Below, piece by piece: positions 6,603 through 13,216 of a stretch of 13,216 bases of DNA (position 1 is its first letter; each line of letters opens with the position of its first letter). Below the pieces are notes generated by a model that was not told where the DNA came from, made no database searches, and worked only from the letters and a program-made list of their open reading frames with translations. The DNA is taken from NCBI GenBank assembly GCA_050486105.1, contig JBJHCR010000184.1, forward strand, positions 1-13,216, written 5' to 3'. The DNA is from JAEXNA01 sp050486105 (GTDB taxonomy: Bacteria > Vulcanimicrobiota > Xenobia > Xenobiales > JADMJV01). The position numbers and the translations under genes are program-made.

Positions 6603-6719
6603 ATGAGACTAGACCCGGGACCATCACCTAGCCCAATCGCCAGCCCAAGCCCAGTCGAGACGGTTGTACAGAACGGTCCTGCCCCACGCCTCCCTACCGA
6701 AACCCAAAGGTCCGGGTAG
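6603..6719 (+). pseudogene. Short Pro/Ser-rich open frame beside the MITE-like element, possible gene remnant
   Basis: The frame ATG AGA CTA GAC runs 38 codons to a TAG at 6717. It encodes MRLDPGPSPSPIASPSPVE followed by a less biased tail. The PSPSP pattern resembles the linker of the lipoprotein encoded just downstream, so this may be a fragment of a lost related gene. There is no Shine-Dalgarno site, the ATG falls immediately outside the inverted repeat, and the length is small. Chance is a real alternative. Confidence 0.22.
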
Positions 6720-6813
6720 GCCTAGGAAATTTGTACGAAAACGACGGAGATAGCCGATCGGTCAGAGGTGCCTTGTCTTTGGGAGGGAAATCCCTCTAAT
6801 CTCTACGACTTCG

Positions 6814-6819
6814 AGGAAG
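6814..6819 (+). promoter_or_regulatory. Ribosome binding site for the lipoprotein gene
   Basis: AGGAAG lies nine nt before GTG 6829. It supports that start over the next in-frame GTG at 6838, and it places the signal peptide correctly for the lipobox Cys at residue 29. Confidence 0.6.
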
Positions 6820-6828
6820 TGTGCGTCT

Positions 6829-9800
6829 GTGTCTCAAGTGGATTCTGTTCGTCAGGTTTTGAGCCTAGTCTTGACGTTTTTTTTGGCCCTGGTGACTTTC
6901 GGATTGAGTGGCTGTGGTGGGGGAGGCGGGGGAGGCTCGAGCGCTCCGGTGGCCTTCGAGCTTCCTTCGGAGCCGGTCTTACCTCCAACCTCGCCTTCCC
7001 CCACTCCCTCTCCGAGCCCCACGGGGAGTCCCACGCCGGGTCCGACCTCGAGTCCCTCTCCGAGCCCCACGGGGAGTCCTACGCCCGGTCCGACCTCGAG
7101 TCCATCTCCGAGCCCCACTCCCACCCCAACCACCACTCCCGGCCTTACGCCACCGGCCAATCCTCTCCCGTCCCTCGAGCAGCCCTTGCTGCGCGCTTTG
7201 CCCGAGCGCGCTTGGGCAGGCGATCGCTATCTGGTGTTCGCCAACTCTGCTCCGCTCACCGACCGGGTGTACCAGGAGCGCTCGGAGGTTTATCTGCGAG
7301 ATCTGATGTTTGGCGAGCTCCAGGCCGTCACTACCCGGGGGGACGGTCCGAGCTGGGGCCCCTCGATCTCCGAGTGCGGGAGGTTTGTGGTTTTCCTGAG
7401 TGAGGCCACCGATCTCGACCGCACCGTCACCACCGAGCACGGTCACACCAATGCCTATCTTTGGGAACGACTGGCCAAGCGGTTTCATTGTCTGACCCCC
7501 ACCGCCGACGGCCCCACTCACGAGGTGACCATCTCCGGCGACGGCTCCACCATCGCCCTGTCCACCTCGGCCAGGTTGCTCCCGGGGGACACCGACCAGC
7601 GCAGGGATATCTATCTGCACGACCGTCTCAGCGGAGAACTCACCTGGATTACGGCCCAAGAGACCGAGGACTCGGTGAGCCCGACCCTCAACAGCGACGG
7701 CAGCCTGGCCGCCTATGTGTCTAAGCTCTACGGTTCCTGGCAGGTCTACGGTTGGAGCAGGATCGAGAGCCGCAGCGCGGTGCTGTCTCGCTCGGCCCAG
7801 AACGTGGCCGGCAACGGAGACTCGTTTTCGCCCTCACTTTCCGACCTGGGCCTGGTCTTTTCATCCCGGGCCACCAACCTGTTGCCCAACACCGGGTCTG
7901 AGCCTGAAAACCTCTTTGGAATCTCCGGTTCTCAGATGGCCCTATTGGTGGAGAACGCCACCTCGCCGGTGGCCGGCCGCAGTTCTCTGGACTTGGCCTA
8001 TCTTCAAGACGGACGCTTCAAACTGCTGCGCCCCGAGGTGAGCCTGAACCCGCAAGATTTGGGCGAGGCCGAAGCGGTGGCCTTATCTCGACGGCGGCCG
8101 CTTTGGCAGGACCTCGATGTTCTGCACGCCTGCGACCCCGACCGAGGTCAGCCCCGCCGCATGAATTCCCCCTACCAACCCTCAGCCGAGGTCAGCGGAT
8201 TCCCGGTTCAGGAGTTGGGGCTTGCCGATTATGGACGGATCGTCTACCACGACTTGAATGGGAATGGTCGTTCGGACTTGATAGGGTTGGCCAATGACGA
8301 GGCCGGTCTTCGGGGCTTTATTATTGCTCTGGCCAATTCGGACGGGTCTTTTTCACCGCATTATCACTCCGTGGGCGGCACAATCCGAGGGTTCGACGCC
8401 GGTGATTTCGACGGAGACGGCCATCTCGATTTGGTGTGCACGGTGAACACCGGCAGTTCCTCTACGCCCGCATACGTCTTGAGGGTTTTGAAGGGCGACG
8501 GGGCTGGGGGCTTCACCGTCCTGAGCAACCGCAGCACCACCCGAGAACTTCCTGCGCCCTTGGTCGGAAACTTTGCCGATGAGGGTGGCCTCGATGTCTT
8601 GCTCTACAGTTGGACCCACAGTAGTGCCGGAGCTGAGCCTCAAATATTCATAGGGGACGGGAGCGGCAGTTTTCAGCCCGGCCCACTCCTACCGTTCCCC
8701 ACCAATCCCGGGCCACCGGCCGTCCTCGACATCAATAACGATGGCTTTGACGATATCGCCGCGCTTGATGACCTCACCGGTGAGGTGGTGTGGATGATCA
8801 ACGATGGCCACGGAGAGCCTGACGGGGCTGTCCGGCGTCTTCAACTTACCGAGCCCGAAGGCTTACGTTTCCGCGGGCTCCAGGTTGTCGAGCTCAACGA
8901 TGACGGCATCGATGATCTGATGATCGACCTCACCCCCCACAATCATGGAAATCCTCCCTCAACCCAAACTCTGTTGAGTTTGAATGGGGAGCTGAGCCTG
9001 GGCCCCATCATTCCCATCAACGAGGGCCGAGGTCTTGACGGAATGCGTCTGAATTTCAGAGTCGACGTGACCAACAGCGGTACCCTGGAGTTAATCACCA
9101 GACACTCTATTGTTGGACTCTTCTCAAACGTTCTCTCGTCTTGGTCCTCTCTCGGATGGCCGGCCTTGGGATTCTTGGATCTGAACCAGGATGGCTGGAT
9201 CGATATTTTGCACCAGAGAGACTCCACTGTGACTTGGGAATTCAACAACGGCGACGGAACTTTCGGGCCGACTTCAGTTTCTGACCACCAGTTTGGCTCG
9301 TACGCTGACCAAGCAGCGGATTTCAACGGCGACCTATTGATGGACCTGATGGACGAGACCACTCTCCAACTCGGCACCGACTTGAGATCCTTCGTGAGTT
9401 CAGCCCATGGCTTAGTCTTGGGTCACCAATTTCGCCTTGAAGATTTCAATGGGGATGGTTTGCCTGACTTGATGTGGTTGAGTGGCGAAAACCTGCACGT
9501 TGCTCTCAACCTTGGAGACGGCGATTTTGAAAGCTTGGATCCGATTCTTGTCCAGAACGCTTGGAGCATTTCGCGAAATCTTGCAGATCTCGATCAGGAC
9601 GGCCATGTGGATGGTCTTCTCATGACCCGGGATTCTACGCTGAATGGGTCCTATCAAGTTTGGTTGGGTCAGGGGGACGGAACTTTTGAGTTGACTCAAA
9701 CGATATCCACTCAAGTGTCAACCAATTATGTGAAACTGGCAGACTTCAATGGAGATGGGGCGCTGGATATTTGGAATGAGTCGAGGACCGTCCTAGCTCT

Positions 9801-10305
9801 AGAACCCGGAGTGTTTGGAACGGTGATGTCGGATTTTCAGACGTACCCCCACTTTGGAGCATACTTGGCCAAGTTCGCGGACCTGACCGGCACAGGTGCC
9901 GAGGAGGGAATCGTTTTCCTTTCAACCTATTCAGAAGCTTACGAGGGTCTTCCAGCGCCAGAACCCGCCCCACTTTTTCAACCCGTCCCGTCGGTGTACA
10001 GCTTCCTCACCGGCAGTGCCGTGGAGATGTTTCCTTTCGATGCTTTCCCTCGGATAGGGCGCAATCGGCAAGTGCGCAGCGTAATCTTCGAGGATGCGAA
10101 CGAGGACGGCCATCTGGACCTTCTGATTCTCACTTCTGATGGTGGTCTGGTTCGTGCATACGGCGATGGCACCGGCAGGTTCGTGGAAGAGCCGGCGGTG
10201 ACCACTCACTCCTCCTCGTCAAGGCTCCACCGTTTTGACTACGACTTCAACGGCACCTTCGACACCTTGGTGACTGGAGCCAGGGTTTACTTTTTGGACC
10301 GTTAG
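6829..10305 (+). CDS. Large lipoprotein with PD40-like and FG-GAP/VCBS beta-propeller repeats
   Basis: The product is 1158 aa and probably lipid-anchored outside the cytoplasm. The signal peptide ends in a lipobox FGLSGC with Cys29, followed by a Gly run and a Pro/Ser/Thr linker (about residues 46-115). Residues about 125-420 resemble PD40/TolB-type propeller repeats (EVYLRDLMFGELQAVT, NAYLWERLAKRFHCLT, DIYLHDRLSGELTWIT). From about 475 to the end, Asp-rich calcium loops of the D-x-[DN]-x-[DN]-G-x-x-D type recur near 475, 526, 634, 688, 784, 872, 920, 972 and 1089. Degenerate copies lie near 581, 746, 831, 1018 and 1139. That is fourteen in all, which would suit two seven-bladed integrin-like propellers. 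The GTG start has AGGAAG nine nt upstream. Such proteins are usually surface adhesins or substrate-binding scaffolds; the ligand is unknown. The 5' part is more GC-rich than the 3' part. Confidence 0.9.
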   Translation: MSQVDSVRQVLSLVLTFFLALVTFGLSGCGGGGGGGSSAPVAFELPSEPVLPPTSPSPTPSPSPTGSPTPGPTSSPSPSPTGSPTPGPTSSPSPSPTPTPTTTPGLTPPANPLPSLEQPLLRALPERAWAGDRYLVFANSAPLTDRVYQERSEVYLRDLMFGELQAVTTRGDGPSWGPSISECGRFVVFLSEATDLDRTVTTEHGHTNAYLWERLAKRFHCLTPTADGPTHEVTISGDGSTIALSTSARLLPGDTDQRRDIYLHDRLSGELTWITAQETEDSVSPTLNSDGSLAAYVSKLYGSWQVYGWSRIESRSAVLSRSAQNVAGNGDSFSPSLSDLGLVFSSRATNLLPNTGSEPENLFGISGSQMALLVENATSPVAGRSSLDLAYLQDGRFKLLRPEVSLNPQDLGEAEAVALSRRRPLWQDLDVLHACDPDRGQPRRMNSPYQPSAEVSGFPVQELGLADYGRIVYHDLNGNGRSDLIGLANDEAGLRGFIIALANSDGSFSPHYHSVGGTIRGFDAGDFDGDGHLDLVCTVNTGSSSTPAYVLRVLKGDGAGGFTVLSNRSTTRELPAPLVGNFADEGGLDVLLYSWTHSSAGAEPQIFIGDGSGSFQPGPLLPFPTNPGPPAVLDINNDGFDDIAALDDLTGEVVWMINDGHGEPDGAVRRLQLTEPEGLRFRGLQVVELNDDGIDDLMIDLTPHNHGNPPSTQTLLSLNGELSLGPIIPINEGRGLDGMRLNFRVDVTNSGTLELITRHSIVGLFSNVLSSWSSLGWPALGFLDLNQDGWIDILHQRDSTVTWEFNNGDGTFGPTSVSDHQFGSYADQAADFNGDLLMDLMDETTLQLGTDLRSFVSSAHGLVLGHQFRLEDFNGDGLPDLMWLSGENLHVALNLGDGDFESLDPILVQNAWSISRNLADLDQDGHVDGLLMTRDSTLNGSYQVWLGQGDGTFELTQTISTQVSTNYVKLADFNGDGALDIWNESRTVLALEPGVFGTVMSDFQTYPHFGAYLAKFADLTGTGAEEGIVFLSTYSEAYEGLPAPEPAPLFQPVPSVYSFLTGSAVEMFPFDAFPRIGRNRQVRSVIFEDANEDGHLDLLILTSDGGLVRAYGDGTGRFVEEPAVTTHSSSSRLHRFDYDFNGTFDTLVTGARVYFLDR
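7005..7119 (+). repeat. 48-bp coding tandem repeat in the Pro/Ser/Thr linker
   Basis: Two full 48-bp units (7005-7052 and 7053-7100) and a partial third (from 7101) each begin TCC(C/A)TCTCCGAGCCCCAC. They are nearly identical at DNA level, differing at only a few bases. Each encodes the 16-residue unit SPSPTGSPTPGPTSSP, so copy-number changes keep the reading frame. The near-identity indicates recent duplication and likely length variation of the surface linker between strains. Confidence 0.9.
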
Positions 10306-10375
10306 GCTAATGGGGACTCCCACTGTGACGCTCTCCCTTGGGCTCAGCTGCTTTCTATGGTTGCTTCCAGGCTGA

Positions 10376-12376
10376 TCAGGGCGTGCTCGAGAGCCGGTTC
10401 ACAAAGTTGTGAGCGGCGTACACGTCGAGGCCGTCGGCGATCCCTTCGGCGATGCGTTGTCGATAGTTGGGATCGGCCAGTAAGCGCCCTTCGGTAGGGT
10501 TGGTCAAGAAGGCGGTTTCGATGAGAACGGCCGGCATGGTGGTGTGGGCCAGGACATAAAATCGGTTTTTCAACAGGCCTCGATTCTTGCGCCCAGTTGC
10601 TCTTAGGATATCGCCCTCGAGAGCTTGAGCCAGGCGCAGGTCGGCGGCTTTGTACCAATGCAGCGAGGTGCCCTCGGCTGCGGGGTTGGCGGCGGCATCG
10701 CAATGAATCGACAGAAAGACATCGGCTCCGGCATTATTGGCCACTCGGGCTCGAGCGCCCAACTCTTGGGTTGCCGAAGAGCCTGCCCAGGAGACGTCTC
10801 GATCGACGTTTCTGGTCAGGACTACAGTCCAACCCCGGGCCTCCAACTGTTTTGCCAGACGCAGAGAAATATCCAGAGTGGCCTGCTTTTCGGTGAGGTT
10901 GACCGAGCGGTTTATGGCTCCGGGGTCTGACCCTCCGTGACCCGGATCGATGCAAATCACTCTTCCGCGCACCGAGCCCGGCTGAACCTTTTGGGTGCGC
11001 CCTGAGCCTTTTCGCGCCTCACCAGCGGCCAGGTTTCGGCCCGGGAATTCCAGCACCAACTCTTGTTCGCTGGGGGCTGAAGGCACCACGTAGAGGGGAG
11101 TCTTTAGGTCGCAAACCACCCTGACAACAGGGTTCGGTTCAGGCATGTTCTGCACGATACGGACCGCCTCCACAGCCGGTAGGGAGGCGGACAGCGTTTG
11201 CTTTTTGTCGGGAAAGATGACGCCGGGAAAGTCGATCACATAGCGGTGCTTTCCGTCCCCGAGCCTCGACCATTGGTAGGTGACCGGTTCAGAGAAGGTC
11301 AGTCGAAGACGATTCCCTTCCCAGCGAGCCTGCTGTAAGGTGGTCCTCTTTGGACCTACACTGGCCGCGGGTGGCCGGTTCGCCGGGCCGACCTGGGGTG
11401 GAGGGGTGGCTTGGGGGTTCTGGGTTCCACTGCTGTTGGAGCTTGGGATCGGAATGGTTTGGACGATTTCAGCGGTTGGCTTGTTCGATACCGGAGGTGC
11501 AGGGGTCGGCAGAGTCGCTGGTTTACTCTGGCTTGCCCCGCCTTGATTTGCCATGGAGGCCGGCCAGTCCAGGACCATCTTGTGTTCGAACAGGTCCAGA
11601 CTCCGAGGGGTCGAGACCTTCACTCCCGTCGGGCTGGGAATCACTATTCGGGTGACCGACGGGGCCAGTTCAAATTGCCCTACTCTGATCTCTCCCAGGA
11701 CGGGATGAGTCAACTCCTGAAAATCCTCTGGCAGCGCGACTCCCACCAGATCAACCACGGTGCGCGGGGGGCCGGAGAGTTTGAAGACTTTCTTGCGAAC
11801 TGGCACACTGGTTTCCGCTCTGAGAATCACACCCTGAGCCTGGTCGTCGACCCAGGTGAGGCTCTTGAGAGTCGGCTCGAGGTAGATGTTGGGTCGACCT
11901 GGTCCGGAAGGGGTGACCTTGCAGTCCAGCATGGCTTCGAGGCCCAGAATGGGGACGTGGACTGCTCCGTTGATCACCGTGGGGGGGACAATAGGAGGGC
12001 CTTCTTTCCGCGAAGGCAGGTTGTCCGTCTTTCCAAGCACTAGACTCCGTCCGAGATCGCTGGAGAGAGTGGTCGATTCCGGGGACCAGGTCAGATGTCG
12101 TCCCAAAGTCCGGGCCAGAGCTTGCAGTTGAGGGTCGTCGGCTCGAAGCATCAGATCTTGTCCATTGGCAGCCTGATACAAGGAAAAATCCCAGGTTTTT
12201 CCGTGACACACCACTTTGCGATTGATCGGTCCCGTGAATTCTTCGGTGTTTTGGGCTTTCGCCGGAACAAACACCACGCCAAACGCCAGCAGCAGAATTA
12301 AGATAAGGTGAGAAATGACCGAGTTCGTCCTCGAGGCGGGGTGGACAGAACTGATGAGCGCAAGGCGATACTTCAC
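10376..12376 (-). CDS. N-acetylmuramoyl-L-alanine amidase with two AMIN domains
   Basis: This periplasmic zinc amidase cuts the bond between muramic acid and the peptide stem of peptidoglycan and is probably used in cell separation. It is 666 aa. The signal peptide is at about residues 20-41 (ISHLILILLLAFGVVFVPAKA). A domain resembling the copper-amine-oxidase N-terminal fold lies at about 50-168, AMIN 1 at about 170-272, a Pro/Ser/Thr hinge at about 275-345, and AMIN 2 at about 346-447. The Amidase_3 catalytic domain at about 472-655 has the full zinc set: His480 (DPGHGGSDPGA), Glu496 (LTEKQ), His558 (SIHCDA), and catalytic Glu620 (LIETAFLTN). The start is GTG with a weak Shine-Dalgarno site; no other start codon lies close upstream in frame. 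It is convergent with the lipoprotein gene across a 70-bp gap that has no clear terminator. Confidence 0.92.
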   Translation of the reverse strand: MKYRLALISSVHPASRTNSVISHLILILLLAFGVVFVPAKAQNTEEFTGPINRKVVCHGKTWDFSLYQAANGQDLMLRADDPQLQALARTLGRHLTWSPESTTLSSDLGRSLVLGKTDNLPSRKEGPPIVPPTVINGAVHVPILGLEAMLDCKVTPSGPGRPNIYLEPTLKSLTWVDDQAQGVILRAETSVPVRKKVFKLSGPPRTVVDLVGVALPEDFQELTHPVLGEIRVGQFELAPSVTRIVIPSPTGVKVSTPRSLDLFEHKMVLDWPASMANQGGASQSKPATLPTPAPPVSNKPTAEIVQTIPIPSSNSSGTQNPQATPPPQVGPANRPPAASVGPKRTTLQQARWEGNRLRLTFSEPVTYQWSRLGDGKHRYVIDFPGVIFPDKKQTLSASLPAVEAVRIVQNMPEPNPVVRVVCDLKTPLYVVPSAPSEQELVLEFPGRNLAAGEARKGSGRTQKVQPGSVRGRVICIDPGHGGSDPGAINRSVNLTEKQATLDISLRLAKQLEARGWTVVLTRNVDRDVSWAGSSATQELGARARVANNAGADVFLSIHCDAAANPAAEGTSLHWYKAADLRLAQALEGDILRATGRKNRGLLKNRFYVLAHTTMPAVLIETAFLTNPTEGRLLADPNYRQRIAEGIADGLDVYAAHNFVNRLSSTP

Positions 12377-12416
12377 GACGAGGGGGTGGCCTTTCTTGAA
12401 CGATTCTTTGAGTTCT

Positions 12417-12444
12417 ATTACAGTTGTAGTGGAAATTCCTTCAA
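12417..12444 (-). promoter_or_regulatory. Probable sigma-70-type promoter of the amidase gene
   Basis: The minus strand reads TTGAAG (12444-12439), a 16-nt spacer, then TGTAAT (12422-12417). The -10 matches the consensus at five of six bases and the -35 at four of six. Transcription would start near 12410, about 34 nt before GTG 12376, which fits a short leader. It lies in the gap shared with the divergent acetyltransferase gene. Confidence 0.45.
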
Positions 12445-12560
12445 TAAACCGAGGCGGAGCCCTGTTTGGAGGCGAAGTTCTCGAATTGTTCTATGGTCGG
12501 TAATTCAACGCCCTTCTTGTCTAGAGGTTTTCCTCCGGGATCTCTCAAAAGCTCGTAAGA

Positions 12561-13216
12561 GTGAGTTCCCTTCCAGAACTGAGAGCCAGTTGGTTGACGC
12601 CAGACGGTCGCACGGTGACGATGCGGCGGGCAGAGTTTGCCGATCGCTGTGCCCTGAGAGAGCTTTACTATGCCACCTATGGAGATCGCTACGCTCTGCC
12701 AGAAGTTGTAGACGACGAGCGAAGCGAGGAGGTTCTCACTGGTGAGAATTGGGTCTGGCTATTGGCTGAAATTGAAGGGGAAGTCATCGGATCCCTGATC
12801 TTTGGCTGGGAGCCCGAGCATCGCTTAGGCAAAAGTTTCGCTGGAGTGGTCGCGCCGGACAGCCGTGGTGGCAAGGTCATGCACAGGATGTTGACCGAAG
12901 GCTTAAATCGATTGTTGGTAGAGGGTGCGACCTTCGATTTGGTCTACGCCGTAGTCCGAACTTTTGTCACTCCGGCCTTTCATCGAGACCTTCTCGGCCT
13001 CGGCTTCGTCGATGTCGGGGTCTTCCCAAATGTGAGAAAAGTTCGGCACTACGAGACCCATGGTCTCAAGGTATGTCTGGGGCCTAGAGCCCTGAAACAG
13101 AGGCGAACAACTCCCCGCATGATCCCGGAGTTTCGGGCTCTCTACGAGATAACCAGGGAACGCTTTTCTCTGGAGGAGGCGGTTCTCGACACTCGGGCTG
13201 TTGCCAGGGTCAGGAC
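12561..13216 (+). CDS. GNAT family N-acetyltransferase, 3' end outside window
   Basis: The frame stays open to the window end, giving at least 218 aa of a partial protein. The N-terminal part GRTVTMRRAEFADRCALREL leads into YYATYGDRYALPE, the usual GNAT opening strand and helix. It is followed by WVWLLAEIEGEVIGSLIF (central strands) and FAGVVAPDSRGGKVMHRM, whose V-x-P-x-x-R-G-G-K-V segment matches the acetyl-CoA pyrophosphate loop (Q/R-x-x-G-x-G/A type, here R-G-G-K-V). FHRDLLGLGFVDVGVFP is the typical C-terminal GNAT segment. More than 50 residues follow, so the protein is longer than a single GNAT domain and may carry a second one. Start choice is uncertain: GTG 12561 is the first after an in-frame TAG, with TTG 12594 and ATG 12621 as alternatives. 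The substrate is unknown. Confidence 0.82.
   Translation, partial: MSSLPELRASWLTPDGRTVTMRRAEFADRCALRELYYATYGDRYALPEVVDDERSEEVLTGENWVWLLAEIEGEVIGSLIFGWEPEHRLGKSFAGVVAPDSRGGKVMHRMLTEGLNRLLVEGATFDLVYAVVRTFVTPAFHRDLLGLGFVDVGVFPNVRKVRHYETHGLKVCLGPRALKQRRTTPRMIPEFRALYEITRERFSLEEAVLDTRAVARVR

Larger units (their letters stand above)
6407..6828 (+). other. Gene-free stretch of about 420 bp between gspF/pilC and the lipoprotein gene
   Basis: This is the longest stretch without a credible full gene. It contains a MITE-like inverted-repeat element (6461-6602), repeated CTAGACCC octamers (6451-6458 and 6609-6616), two copies of TAGGCCTAG (6446-6454 and 6717-6725) and a short Pro/Ser-rich open frame (6603-6719). 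I see no convincing terminator after gspF/pilC and no clear sigma-70 promoter before 6829, although transcription of the lipoprotein gene should start here. Confidence 0.7.

Noticed and set aside
6446..6725. Cluster of CTAG tetramers and two TAGGCCTAG copies
   Set aside because: Noted in the gap description, but CTAG is not rare elsewhere in the window, so the cluster alone is weak evidence of anything.
6768..7403. 211-codon plus-strand frame across the start of the lipoprotein gene
   Set aside because: Its Ser/Glu/Pro/His repeats are just the 48-bp tandem repeat read in another frame; the lipobox frame is clearly the real one.
10306..10375. Possible terminator between the convergent lipoprotein and amidase genes
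   Set aside because: Only very short complementary arms and no T-tract are visible; I could not support a hairpin.
12308..12745. 145-codon plus-strand frame before the acetyltransferase
   Set aside because: It overlaps the 5' ends of both the amidase and the GNAT gene in another frame and has Arg/Ser-rich shadow composition.

Overview
The window comes from a bacterial chromosome of about 55-60% GC (judged by eye). The gene content points to a diderm, probably uncultured, lineage. It has a lipobox-bearing surface lipoprotein, type IV pilus / type II secretion components, and a periplasmic amidase with AMIN domains. GTG start codons are frequent: I place seven or eight of the ten genes on GTG, often with weak Shine-Dalgarno sites. 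A phylum such as Vulcanimicrobiota/Eremiobacterota or Armatimonadota would fit the domain mix, but this is a low-confidence guess. There are no rRNA or tRNA genes, CRISPR arrays or complete insertion sequences.

Layout. (1) 60-2587, plus strand: a tight three-gene unit of an ECF-type sigma factor, a PilO/GspM-like single-pass membrane protein, and a large Trp-rich polytopic membrane protein of unknown function. (2) 2584-5145, minus strand: a 60-codon small protein whose stop overlaps the previous gene's stop in a shared CTAG, a two-TM protein with a PH-like tail, a secreted LolA-like protein followed by a strong hairpin terminator, and a TatD-family metal-dependent hydrolase. (3) 5183-6406, plus strand: a PilC/GspF inner-membrane platform protein, divergent from tatD with almost no space between them. 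(4) 6407-6828: the longest gene-free stretch. It holds a roughly 142-bp MITE-like element with perfect 14-bp terminal inverted repeats and a short Pro/Ser-rich open frame beside it. (5) 6829-10305, plus strand: a 1158-aa lipoprotein with a Pro/Ser/Thr linker built on a 48-bp tandem repeat, a PD40/TolB-like region, and about fourteen FG-GAP/VCBS calcium-loop repeats that could make two seven-bladed propellers. (6) 10376-12376, minus strand: a cell-wall amidase, convergent with the lipoprotein gene. (7) 12561 to the window end, plus strand: a GNAT acetyltransferase cut off by the window edge.

Most genes concern the cell envelope: pilus/secretion platform, pilus alignment-like protein, wall amidase, secreted lipid-binding-like protein and surface adhesin-like lipoprotein. 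The less ordinary parts are the sigma factor co-transcribed with a PilO-like protein where an anti-sigma factor would be expected, the MITE-like element, and the large mosaic-composition propeller lipoprotein. I see no complete, clearly new defence or mobile system.
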